Assembly: GCA_002503885.1 (NCBI GenBank)
Contig: DASQ01000091.1
Span: 1-14,562, forward strand
Length of the DNA: 14,562 bases
Direction: 5' to 3'
Origin: Methanoculleus marisnigri
GTDB lineage: Archaea; Halobacteriota; Methanomicrobia; Methanomicrobiales; Methanoculleaceae
Shown: positions 6,413 through 13,273 of the stretch, one piece after another
Position numbering within the stretch: position 1 is the first letter of the stretch
Layout: every line of letters starts with the position of its first letter
Made by a program: the position numbers and the translations under genes
The notes under the pieces: generated by a model
Told to the model about the DNA's origin: nothing
What the model saw: only the letters and a program-made list of their open reading frames with translations
Database searches by the model: none

Positions 6413-7265
6413 GGTGGTGGCCTCCTTCGCCGCACCGGCACTGGTGCTCCGCGAACCGCTCGAGCGAGACCTTCTCCTGTCCGGTATAGATCCGCTGCCG
6501 CTGCATCAGTTCGGTAAAGTCGACCCGGTGAGCGTCGAACTCGGGGCCGTCGACGCAGGCGAACTTCGTCTCCCCGCCGACGGTCACCCGGCAGGAGCCG
6601 CACATCCCCGTCCCGTCGACCATGATCGGGTTGAGGCTGACGTAGGTCTTCACGCCGTAGGGCACCGTCACGCCGGAGGTGACCTTCATCATGATGGCGG
6701 GGCCGATGATCCAGACCCGGTCGATCTTCCTCTCCTCGAGCAGCTTCTTCAGGACGTCGGCTGCAAACCCGTGGACGCCCTTGCTCCCATCGTCGGTCGT
6801 GATGTAGAACTCGTCGCAGACCTCCCGCATCTCGTCCTCGAGAATGAGGAGATCGGCATTACGCGCCCCGATGATCCCGATGACGTGGTTGCCTGCACCT
6901 TTTAGTTCCTTTGCGATGAGGGGCGTGCTCGCGATCCCAACGCCGCCGCCGATGACGCAGCAGGTGCCGTAGTTCTCGATCTCGCTCGGCTTCCCGAGCG
7001 GTCCCACGACGTCCTTGATGCTGTCGCCTGCATGGAGCGTCGCGAGTTCCTGGGTCGTCTTGCCGACGGCCATAAAGATCACCCGGACGGTGTCTCCCCT
7101 GACGGCGGAGATGGTGAGCGGTACCCGCTCGCCCGCTTCGTGCAGGCGCAGGATGATAAACTGACCTGCCCGTGCGTGCTCTGCCACCTGCGGGGCGCGT
7201 ATCCAGTATTCATAAACCCGGTCGGCGAGTTTAGTCGCTGATTCCACCTTATACAACTGCTTCAC
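6405..7265 (-). CDS. FAD/[2Fe-2S] small subunit of NfnAB/SudAB-type oxidoreductase
   Basis: A 286-residue protein of the ferredoxin-NADP reductase-like family, corresponding to NfnA/SudB and close to the dihydroorotate dehydrogenase electron-transfer subunit PyrK. An N-terminal flavin-binding barrel (GQFIILRLHEAGERVPLTIS) precedes a nucleotide-binding domain (GGGVGIASTPLIAKELKGAG). The [2Fe-2S] site is D217, C222, C225 and C237 in DGTGMCGSCR and FACVDG; the unusual Asp ligand is characteristic of Nfn small subunits. No pyrD or pyrimidine gene is adjacent, while the cognate large subunit follows with an 8-bp overlap (ATGAGTGA), so the pair is translationally coupled. The start is GTG 7265, which aligns the N-terminus with family members. 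The tail is odd: HQCRCGEGGHHHE adds two cysteines and three histidines that could bind a metal. Confidence 0.9.
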   Translation of the reverse strand: MKQLYKVESATKLADRVYEYWIRAPQVAEHARAGQFIILRLHEAGERVPLTISAVRGDTVRVIFMAVGKTTQELATLHAGDSIKDVVGPLGKPSEIENYGTCCVIGGGVGIASTPLIAKELKGAGNHVIGIIGARNADLLILEDEMREVCDEFYITTDDGSKGVHGFAADVLKKLLEERKIDRVWIIGPAIMMKVTSGVTVPYGVKTYVSLNPIMVDGTGMCGSCRVTVGGETKFACVDGPEFDAHRVDFTELMQRQRIYTGQEKVSLERFAEHQCRCGEGGHHHE

Positions 7266-7315
7266 TCCTGATGATGTTGGTCGATCTTAGCGTCAAGATG
7301 CAACTGAACATTTCG

Positions 7316-7324
7316 TACATATTG
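7316..7324. promoter_or_regulatory. Shared TATA-like element between divergent operons
   Basis: TACATATTG reads CAATATGTA on the minus strand. It is about 50 bp upstream of the minus-strand GTG at 7265, allowing a leader of about 25 nt, and it also suits a plus-strand start near 7346. It is the most A/T-rich element in the intergenic region. Confidence 0.4.
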
Positions 7325-7377
7325 TGGCTCCAGCCTCTTTACTGCAGCTATTCCCCGCAGACTATCGTCAGTCAGTG

Positions 7378-7415
7378 CCGGACGATTCCCCCGGGGAATC
7401 GCGAGGCGCGTCCGG
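7378..7415. promoter_or_regulatory. Nested inverted repeat in the leader of the membrane protein/ybjQ operon
   Basis: GATTCCCC (7384-7391) and GGGGAATC (7393-7400) are perfect reverse complements around a single base. Outside them CCGGAC (7378-7383) pairs with GTCCGG (7410-7415). The structure lies between the probable plus-strand transcript start and either candidate start of the first gene, so it could be an operator or a folded leader. Confidence 0.4.
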
Positions 7416-7467
7416 AACCGGGTCAAAAATGCGAATGGTTATCCCCGCACCCGTCGCATGGCTATGT

Positions 7468-7641
7468 ATGCGGAGCCAGGTACGCTGGGGGATTGCCCTG
7501 ACCGTCATCGGTGCAGTGATCGCGGCCATAGGCATAAGGTTTCCGTTCCTCCTCATCTACGCCGTCCCGCTCATCGTGATCGGCCTCGCGCTGATCGTGT
7601 GGCGGGGGCGCGAGGAGACCATCGAAACAATCAGGGAGTGA
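7468..7641 (+). CDS. Small two-helix membrane protein
   Basis: A 57-residue protein with two membrane helices (VRWGIALTVIGAVIAAIGI and LLIYAVPLIVIGLALIVW) joined by a short turn, and a charged tail GREETIETIRE that should face the cytoplasm. The function is unknown. The start is uncertain because no candidate has a good Shine-Dalgarno sequence. ATG 7468 puts the first helix right after a short basic segment and is preferred; ATG 7429 or 7435 would add 11-13 residues. The frame opens earlier, but that part looks non-coding. The stop lies 7 bp before the ybjQ-like gene, whose Shine-Dalgarno overlaps it, so the two form an operon. Confidence 0.6.
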   Translation: MRSQVRWGIALTVIGAVIAAIGIRFPFLLIYAVPLIVIGLALIVWRGREETIETIRE

Positions 7642-7648
7642 ACGAAGA

Positions 7649-7972
7649 ATGATACTGACGACGACTGCAGAAGTGCCGGGCTACGCCGTAGGAGAAGTCC
7701 TCGGCGTGGTCTTTGGCAACACCGTACGGACGAAGAATTTGGGAAAGGATGTCATGGCGGGGCTAAAGAGCCTCGTCGGCGGCGAACTCGAGGAGTATAC
7801 CTCGATGCTTGCCGATGCCCGGACCGAGGCATACAACCGGATGGTCAACGCCGCGCACGACCTCGGGGCCGACGCGGTGGTGAACATCCGGTTCACCACG
7901 TCGCAGACGATGGGGGCCGCGGCGGAACTCCTCGCCTACGGGACGGCAGTGAAACTCGTCCCGAGGAAGTAA
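7649..7972 (+). CDS. YbjQ/UPF0145 family protein
   Basis: A 107-residue protein of the YbjQ_1/UPF0145 (DUF74) family, often called a putative heavy-metal-binding domain though without proven activity. It is full length for the family. Seen are the first strand ILTTTAEVPGYAVGEVLGVV, the helix LGKDVMAGLKSLVGGELEEY, and the conserved AYNRMVNAAHDLGADAVVNIRFTTS followed by YGTAVKL. Members form pentamer-like oligomers; the role is unknown. It starts at ATG 7649 with GGGAGTGA overlapping the stop of the upstream membrane protein, so it is probably translated together with that protein, which hints at a shared envelope-related role (inference). A clear terminator follows at 7986-8013. Confidence 0.92.
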   Translation: MILTTTAEVPGYAVGEVLGVVFGNTVRTKNLGKDVMAGLKSLVGGELEEYTSMLADARTEAYNRMVNAAHDLGADAVVNIRFTTSQTMGAAAELLAYGTAVKLVPRK

Positions 7973-7985
7973 GGGTTTTTGATTA

Positions 7986-8013
7986 AGGGCAGGGAATCCT
8001 GCCTTCCTTTTTT
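7986..8013 (+). terminator. Terminator of the membrane protein/ybjQ operon
   Basis: GGCAGG (7988-7993), the loop GAAT and CCTGCC (7998-8003), extended by one A-T and one G-T pair, then TTCCTTTTTT. It lies 15 bases after the stop codon. Confidence 0.7.
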
Positions 8014-8051
8014 GGTTGGGGCTCGCGTGGCGGATTCTGGTTCGGTGAAGG

Positions 8052-9428
8052 TCAGTCCAGCACCTCCCAGCGGCCGCCCCGGGCAGGGCCGATGCGGCGG
8101 AGCCGGCCATCTTTACGAAGGTTGGCGATCTGCTTCTCAACCGCCCTTGGTGTGATCTCCAGCCTTTCTGCGACCTCTCTGGCTGCCAGTCCGGGTTCGG
8201 ACTTCAGGAGAACAAGAATTTTCTCCGAACTTTTCTCCGAACTTTTCTCCGAACTTTTCTCCGAACTTTTCTCCTCTTTCCGGTGGACCGTGGCGGTGAA
8301 GAGGCAGCCGTCCCGGTCATCGGTGAGGTCGATGTCGGGCCAGTCTTCAAGGGCACGCTTGATGCCGGAGCCGAGGCCGCGGTAGGGCAACAGCCCCTTT
8401 GCGACGTACGATGCCAGGATAGGATTCCTGATATTTGAGTTACCAGCCCGGATCTTTTCCACCGTCAGATTGTTTGGGAGGTGGCCGGGGCTGATGATCT
8501 CGATACGGTTATCGAAGATGAACAGCCGGATCGGTGCGCTGATCAGATAGTCCCGGTGCACCAGAGCGTTGACCAGCAGTTCCTCAAAGACCAGTGGTGG
8601 GATTTCCGGGACCCCCGGAGTGTTAACTCCTTTTCCTGCTTGAATTTTCCTGAGGTTGCGCATGATAAAGGCCATAGCGCCCTCGAAGATCTCAGGAAAT
8701 GTCCCGGAAAAATCCTCGGTGTCGAGATACTCGCTTACATGGATGGCATTGCCGGGATAGCGGATGGCTTTGACGATGAACTGCGGTTTGATCCAATCGG
8801 GCTTCTCAGCAAAAAGGAGCACCCCGGCCAGGTTCAGCATGCCGTCATCTGTAGCCAGATTCATGTTTCGCAGAATTGTTATCAGTTTCTCTGGTGAATC
8901 TGGGTAGGGTTGGTTATAGGTATTCCGCAGGAAATCCCGGAAACGCAGCCTGTCTAGTTTGTCGATGCCTGCTTTGGTCGGCAACTCGTCGGCATGGAAG
9001 ATATCGACACTCTGGAAAAGGCGGCGAAGTTCTTCCCTGGAGTTCACCCGTCGTTTGTCCGCTCCGTTTTTCAACCAGATCACGCCGTTTCTATCGAAGT
9101 AAGGCTTGTCCTGCCCCTTCGGAACAGTGAGTACAATAACAATACGGTCTTCGTCTACCTGGATATTCTCGGTTCGCACCGTCAACGGGCTCTTCACATG
9201 CTGCGAGGCCGCGTTGCTGATGAGCTGATTGATCCGGCTTACCTCTGTGCGTGACAGACCCGGTATGGAACTGTCATCGGCCACACCGAGAAAGAGCGTG
9301 CCCCCTTCGGCGTTGGCAAATGCCGCCATCTCTGCAGCAAGGGCATCGGTATTGGTGATGTTGCGCTTGAACTGGCGGCGGCTGTCTTCACCGGTGGCGA
9401 GTAGGGCCTGGAGGGTATCAGGGATCAC
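8052..9428 (-). CDS. Schlafen AlbA_2 / HATPase_c_4 protein with C-terminal winged helix (COG2865-like)
   Basis: A 458-residue soluble protein in three parts. The N-terminal AlbA_2 domain shows RRQFKRNITN and AAFANAEGGTLFLGVADDS. The middle HATPase_c_4 part shows EELLVNALVHRDYLISAPI, RIEIISPGHLPNNLT and the glycine loop RGLGSGIKRAL. The C-terminal winged helix is LAAREVAERLEITPRAVEKQ. Between the last two lies a linker of SSEK repeats encoded by a 12-bp tandem repeat. The family is annotated as RecG-like or as a transcriptional regulator; relatives occur near defence and mobile genes and some act as nucleases, so the role here is open. The frame allows GTG 9455, but GTG 9428 has GAGG well placed upstream and overlaps the stop of a 19-codon frame. 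The neighbourhood is full of gene remnants, so this is probably an accessory gene. Confidence 0.85.
   Translation of the reverse strand: MIPDTLQALLATGEDSRRQFKRNITNTDALAAEMAAFANAEGGTLFLGVADDSSIPGLSRTEVSRINQLISNAASQHVKSPLTVRTENIQVDEDRIVIVLTVPKGQDKPYFDRNGVIWLKNGADKRRVNSREELRRLFQSVDIFHADELPTKAGIDKLDRLRFRDFLRNTYNQPYPDSPEKLITILRNMNLATDDGMLNLAGVLLFAEKPDWIKPQFIVKAIRYPGNAIHVSEYLDTEDFSGTFPEIFEGAMAFIMRNLRKIQAGKGVNTPGVPEIPPLVFEELLVNALVHRDYLISAPIRLFIFDNRIEIISPGHLPNNLTVEKIRAGNSNIRNPILASYVAKGLLPYRGLGSGIKRALEDWPDIDLTDDRDGCLFTATVHRKEEKSSEKSSEKSSEKSSEKILVLLKSEPGLAAREVAERLEITPRAVEKQIANLRKDGRLRRIGPARGGRWEVLD
8221..8274. repeat. 12-bp in-frame tandem repeat in the AlbA_2 gene
   Basis: About 4.5 identical copies of TTCTCCGAACTT (plus strand), encoding SSEK units on the minus strand. 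The unit is a multiple of three, so copy changes would only alter linker length. Confidence 0.9.
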
Positions 9429-9484
9429 AGGAGTGCCTCGTCGTGAGGTATCCACTCGGGCTTTTTCGCTTTGGGAAAGGCCAT
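9425..9484 (-). CDS. Possible 19-residue upstream peptide coupled to the AlbA_2 gene
   Basis: ATG 9484, preceded by AGGTGA, opens a frame reading MAFPKAKKPEWIPHDEALL, whose stop TGA overlaps the GTG at 9428 (GTGA). A good ribosome site and the stop-start overlap suggest either a short leader peptide or the remnant of a gene whose end is still coupled to the next one. It is too short for family assignment. Confidence 0.25.
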   Translation of the reverse strand: MAFPKAKKPEWIPHDEALL

Positions 9485-9500
9485 GTTGCCGGTCACCTGA

Positions 9501-9842
9501 TTAATCATCTAATAAGCCTCCTCTTGATTCCCATCCAGCATCACGCTTGTACGAGTCCGCCAACTCTCTTAGCGAGCCTGCTAAACGGAGGTAACTTCGA
9601 GCCTCTACCCTGGCTTCAATACCGCTTACCGATTCTTTCGTAAAGATAACCAGGTCGTCTGTATTATAGTCTAAATGCTTTCCTTGAAGTTTGATTTTCT
9701 TTATTGGCCACGCGGGCAAACATGACGCATGTCCTCCGGTCAGTATTAATATAGCAAACGCAGCTTGGACACGTGTTTCAAAAATAACTCCGCCGCCACC
9801 GGAGGAGATTGGATTGCTGATCTTTTTTGCCCGCGGACTCAT
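9501..9842 (-). pseudogene. Truncated N-terminus resembling large predicted defence nuclease/ATPase proteins
   Basis: A 113-codon frame from ATG 9842. Residues 1-70 read NPISSGGGGVIFETRVQAAF, then ILTGGHASCLPAWPIKKIKL and QGKHLDYNTDDLVIF. I recall this as the N-terminus of very large (often about 1000 residues or more) proteins with a predicted dsDNA nuclease domain and a STAND-like ATPase, found in accessory regions and thought to act in antiviral defence. After about residue 72 the expected 'LLGQ-KH' nuclease core is absent. Instead comes SGIEARVEARSYLRLAGSLR, ELADSYKRDAGWESRGGLLD, which I do not recognise and which may be the tail of another gene joined by a deletion. No Shine-Dalgarno is evident. 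It is either a broken remnant or, less likely, a small protein using an old N-terminus. Confidence 0.45.
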
Positions 9843-9887
9843 TCAAACGTTTATTACACGTTCTGATGAATTACAGTTGCTATTTGA

Positions 9888-9995
9888 GCGTCCGGTGTTC
9901 TGGTCGAGTTTGAGAAGCAGATATCCGATCTGATTCTAAACAAGCGAAATATCACGATATTTCCGGAGGGGGACGATCCTATCGTGAACCGCTGA
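9888..9995 (+). pseudogene. Unidentified plus-strand protein fragment
   Basis: After an in-frame stop at 9885-9887 the frame reads VLVEFEKQISDLILNKRNIT and then IFPEGDDPIVNR before the stop at 9993-9995. It has the helix-then-strand pattern and composition of real protein but no start codon. It may be the C-terminal end of a lost gene. The family is not recognised. Confidence 0.2.
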
Positions 9996-10102
9996 CTCCG
10001 TGCCGTATTGCTGCTGCGAGGCCTGTCGGGAAGGGCCATCTCGACCCGGTTGGCCCAGATGGCCGGCTGCAGGTAGGCTTTCCTGAAGTGTTCGCTGCTC
10101 TT
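9983..10102 (-). pseudogene. Remnant of the C-terminal wHTH tail of a Fic/AlbA-type protein
   Basis: The minus frame reads SSEHFRKAYLQPAIWANRVE followed by MALPDRPRSSNT. This resembles the end of many COG2865/Fic-associated proteins ('xxFRxxYLxPALExGLIEMTIPDKPxSxxQxYRLT'). The expected start of that domain appears in the adjacent frame (10127 onward, FATEEQRTLQE), so a frameshift is likely. No upstream part remains before arcS. Assignment is from memory of the motif. Confidence 0.35.
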
Positions 10103-10192
10103 CAGTGGCAAAGTCGGGTAACGCCATGGTCGTCCTTCACCCACCTGGGACCACCCGGGGCAGAGGTAAGCCTCGTTTGGCGCAGGCCATCA
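10103..10192. other. Spacer downstream of arcS
   Basis: No gene and no clear terminator for arcS is visible. Confidence 0.3.
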
Positions 10193-11830
10193 TCACCCTG
10201 AAAACTTCTGCGTCTTCCTTACCCTGACCGCGATGCCGCGCTTCGACCGGAGCATCTCGTCCGCGCCCATCATTGCCCGCCCGGTGGCGATCGCGAGCGG
10301 ACCTTCCACCAGCACCTCGTCGCCCTCCCGTATCCGGGGGTCGCAGTCCGTGATCCCCGGGGCGAGGACATCGCCCTGCGGCACGAACGCGTCGATCTTG
10401 ACCCGGTAGCCCTCGGGTATCATCCGCCACCCATCGAACGTCGGGCGGAAGAGCCCGGTCCCCGGGTCGATGCTGAAGAGTTGCTGCTTCCCGCGGAGCA
10501 CCGCCATCTGCATGCTCCTGCCCCGGATCTGGAGTCCCTTCGTGCTGATATCCGTCGCGAACTGCCAGGAGACCGTGCCCCGGATGGTGTCGGTCTGCAC
10601 CCGCCGCTCGCCTGCAAGAGCGTCATTCAGGGCGCGGAGCGAGCCCGGCGACGTCGGGTGCCCGGAGCAGGTCACCTCGAGGTCGAACCCGCACGCCTCT
10701 GCCGCCATCTCGGCAACGGTGAGCGCGCCGCCCTCAAGGTGGGCGACTACCCGGCGGTAGGGGTGCGCGGCGAAGTAGCGGGCGAGGATGTCGGCGATGA
10801 AGGCGCACTCCTCGCGGTCCCAGTAGCCGGTCACCGGCACGTCGTAGTGGCCCGCCGGATAGACCCGCTCCAGTTCCCGCGGCACGAGGCCGAGCGGCGA
10901 GGTGACGATCAGTTCGTGCGCCCGCCGGTCTACCGTATTCACGAAGAGCCGGTGGCTCCGGGAGAGCGAGTAAGGCTTCCTCGCCGAGCAGGGGAGGAGG
11001 ACCGCGACGTCGGTCCGGGTCGGGACGAACCGCTCGATCACCCGGTCGGCGAACCGGCGGATCTCCGCCCGGTTCTGCGACTCGGCCGAGTTTGCACGCA
11101 TCGGCACCGCCCGCACCACCGGGAGGAAGCGCTCCATAAGAGCATAGTTCCGGTCGAGGAACCGGAGGATGCCTACCTGTGCGGCGTCCGCACGGCACCG
11201 GGACTCCATCAGTTCCCGGAGCCTTCCTGCCTCGATGTAGTGCCGCACAAGGGCGATCTCGCGATCCAGCGCCAGGCGGTTGTGCCGCTTGAGGTCGCCG
11301 TCCCGGCATCCCTCGCACCCGCAGACCCCCGTCTCCATGAGCGAGGCGGGGAACTCGCCTTCCGGCAGGCAGAAGGCCTTCCGTGCAGAGGCGAGGTCGA
11401 CGGCCCGGTAGTCGAAGAGGTCGAAGCCCGAGTATATGAGGAGGCAGGCGGTCGAGGGGAGCGCCGAGGCCGGGGCGTACCAGGCGGTGTCCGGCGGGAC
11501 GCTCTCTTTTAAGGTGGCAAGCCACGCCGCGTAGCTCCGGGGGTTTTTGAGTGTCGTATGCCAGTTTGCGACCAGGGCGCAGTCGCCCGACTCTGCTGCC
11601 TGCGTGGCGAGCGGGTGGATCGTCACCGGCTGCCCCTCCCCGGGGCTAAAGTAGTTGCTGACGAATGCCGGATCCGCAGAGAGCGGGACGTTCGAGAGAG
11701 GCCGCTCGCGAAGTGCCGGGAAGAGGGTATCCGTATCGAGGGCGGCCGGGAGCGATACGCTCCTCTCTTCGTGCTCATAGGTTCCTATCCGTGCGAGGCC
11801 ATCGCGCTTTCCCGCATCATACCTGCTCAT
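10193..11830 (-). CDS. arcS: Archaeosine synthase ArcS (TgtA2)
   Basis: A 545-residue protein acting after TgtA at G15 of archaeal tRNA, where ArcS modifies the preQ0 nitrile (it attaches lysine, which a radical-SAM partner can then convert to archaeosine). The ArcS signature PCSARKPYSLSRSH is at 280-293. A Zn-type set CGCEGCRDGDLKRH (Cys 170, 172, 175, His 183) recalls the TgtA zinc site. The C-terminal 75 or so residues (KGLQIRGRSMQMAVLRGKQ to GDEVLVEGPLAIATGRAMMG) form a PUA RNA-binding domain. The open frame reaches 11884, but ATG 11830 has GGAGGTG five bases upstream and starts MSRYDAG. It overlaps the end of tgtA by 14 bp, so the two are translationally coupled. I see no ArcS-partner RaSEA gene in the window. 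Confidence 0.92.
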   Translation of the reverse strand: MSRYDAGKRDGLARIGTYEHEERSVSLPAALDTDTLFPALRERPLSNVPLSADPAFVSNYFSPGEGQPVTIHPLATQAAESGDCALVANWHTTLKNPRSYAAWLATLKESVPPDTAWYAPASALPSTACLLIYSGFDLFDYRAVDLASARKAFCLPEGEFPASLMETGVCGCEGCRDGDLKRHNRLALDREIALVRHYIEAGRLRELMESRCRADAAQVGILRFLDRNYALMERFLPVVRAVPMRANSAESQNRAEIRRFADRVIERFVPTRTDVAVLLPCSARKPYSLSRSHRLFVNTVDRRAHELIVTSPLGLVPRELERVYPAGHYDVPVTGYWDREECAFIADILARYFAAHPYRRVVAHLEGGALTVAEMAAEACGFDLEVTCSGHPTSPGSLRALNDALAGERRVQTDTIRGTVSWQFATDISTKGLQIRGRSMQMAVLRGKQQLFSIDPGTGLFRPTFDGWRMIPEGYRVKIDAFVPQGDVLAPGITDCDPRIREGDEVLVEGPLAIATGRAMMGADEMLRSKRGIAVRVRKTQKFSG

Positions 11831-13268
11831 CGTACACCTCCGCATCGGGGATCTCTTCGAGGACGAGGCGCGTCCACTCTTCACCGCACTGGACGGTGAA
11901 CCGACTGTTGGGGTGCGCCTCCATCAGAGCCCTGATGCCGGCGCATCCCGACCGAACCATGTCGTCGTCCCATTCGGGGATCTCGCTCTGGCCTACCGGG
12001 AACGTCTCAGCAAGTTCTGTGGGGTACGGCCCGAAGGGAGGCTTGAAGTTCAGCACGGTATCAAACCCGGGGAACTCCCGGCCGTCGAACGAGACCAGCA
12101 CCCGGTCACCGATAGGAATCCGGGAGATGACCTCCTGGAACCGGAGCACCTCTGTCCGCCGGCAGCTCTCCGAGCCCCGGTAGAAGAACCGGCGTTTGGA
12201 GACGGCATCGTCGCGCTCGAGATCGGCCGCGTGGGCGAGGAGTTCCCGGTAGCCGTCGAGCAGACGCGGGTGGCTCCGGCACCGCTCGTCGACCAGTTCC
12301 CAGAGGGTCCCGTCCTGGATCGCCTGCCGGATGCGGGCGATCTCCGCGAGGCTGACGTAGAGGTTGTGGAGGGCGAGCAGCCGTTCCCGGTCTTTGGACT
12401 GCCGGAGTTCGTCGGCGGTCATCGAGCGGCAGACCCGGCAGGGGCAGGGAAGTTCCGCAAGTTCGTCGATCTTGAAACTCCCGTGCGGGGTGATGTAGCG
12501 CCCCTCCCGGGCAAAGAGGGCGTATGCGGCCGAATCGAAGAGGTCGCAGCCCATCGCGACGGCGAGGGCGAACATCGACGGGTGGCCTGCACCGAAGAGG
12601 TGGATGGCAGTCGCCGGGGAGAGGCCGCGTTTGGCCGCAAGGACAACCTGCACCAGGTCCCGGTAGCGGTAACTCTCCATCAGCGGCACGACGGCGCCGA
12701 TGGGAGCGAAGGTGAAGTTGAGGTCCGAGACGGCCTGTCCGGCCTCCTCGCGGAGGTCGGTGAAGATGCCGCCCTGCACCGGTGCCGCCAGGTTCGCGTC
12801 GGGGAAGAGTTGTTGAGCCTCCCGGATCCGGTCCATGGTGACCGCGAGTTCCCGCTCCGCCCTCTCGCGGCCTGCGTCGGGGGGAGTGGGGATGTCCAGG
12901 GGGACGACGATATCGCTCCCGATCGCCTGCTGGAACTCAAGCGTGTCCCGGTTGCTCACCTCGACCTCCCCGTAGACGGAGAGCTGAAACGATCCCGAGT
13001 CGGTCATGATGACGCCGTCGAAGTCGAGGACCGCGTGAAGCCCCTCCGCAAGCGCCCGGTCGTGATACTCCGTGCTCCGCCTGAAGATGTAGGCGTTCGT
13101 GATCAGGGCCTCGACGCCCATCTCCTGCATCTCGCGGGGGGTTACCAGGGGAAGGTGGGGGTTGACGACCGGAAGGAGCGCAGGTGTCCGGACTGTTTTG
13201 TCGTTCACCCTGAGCCTGCCGACTCTTCCTGCGATATCTTTGTGTATGACCTCAAAAGTAATTGCCAT
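11817..13268 (-). CDS. tgtA: Archaeal tRNA-guanine (preQ0) transglycosylase TgtA
   Basis: A 483-residue enzyme that exchanges guanine 15 in the D-loop of tRNA for preQ0, the first step of archaeosine formation. The TIM barrel carries the general acid D90 (TDSGSFQ) and the nucleophile D245 (CDLFDSAAYA). Zinc ligands are C275, C277 and C280 (CPCRVC) with H301 (ALHNLY). Spacing matches the Pyrococcus enzyme. The C-terminus is about 100 residues shorter than in Pyrococcus: no PUA domain follows, and one is present in ArcS next door, as in other euryarchaea with the split arrangement. The frame is open to 13511, but that part is a shadow of the AMMECR1 gene. ATG 13268 gives MAITFEVIHKDIAGRVGRL, the family N-terminus, five bases after the upstream stop. 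Confidence 0.95.
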   Translation of the reverse strand: MAITFEVIHKDIAGRVGRLRVNDKTVRTPALLPVVNPHLPLVTPREMQEMGVEALITNAYIFRRSTEYHDRALAEGLHAVLDFDGVIMTDSGSFQLSVYGEVEVSNRDTLEFQQAIGSDIVVPLDIPTPPDAGRERAERELAVTMDRIREAQQLFPDANLAAPVQGGIFTDLREEAGQAVSDLNFTFAPIGAVVPLMESYRYRDLVQVVLAAKRGLSPATAIHLFGAGHPSMFALAVAMGCDLFDSAAYALFAREGRYITPHGSFKIDELAELPCPCRVCRSMTADELRQSKDRERLLALHNLYVSLAEIARIRQAIQDGTLWELVDERCRSHPRLLDGYRELLAHAADLERDDAVSKRRFFYRGSESCRRTEVLRFQEVISRIPIGDRVLVSFDGREFPGFDTVLNFKPPFGPYPTELAETFPVGQSEIPEWDDDMVRSGCAGIRALMEAHPNSRFTVQCGEEWTRLVLEEIPDAEVYDEQV

Positions 13269-13273
13269 TCGGG

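Noticed and set aside
8221..8274. Short repeats as a possible CRISPR array
   Set aside because: The units are 12 bp, adjoining without spacers and in frame with a coding linker.
9691..9933. 80-codon plus frame
   Set aside because: It is opposite the conserved-looking nuclease-like N-terminus and has no coherent pattern.
10481..11512. 343-codon plus frame opposite arcS
   Set aside because: Antisense shadow; arcS is supported by its signature, PUA domain and ribosome site.
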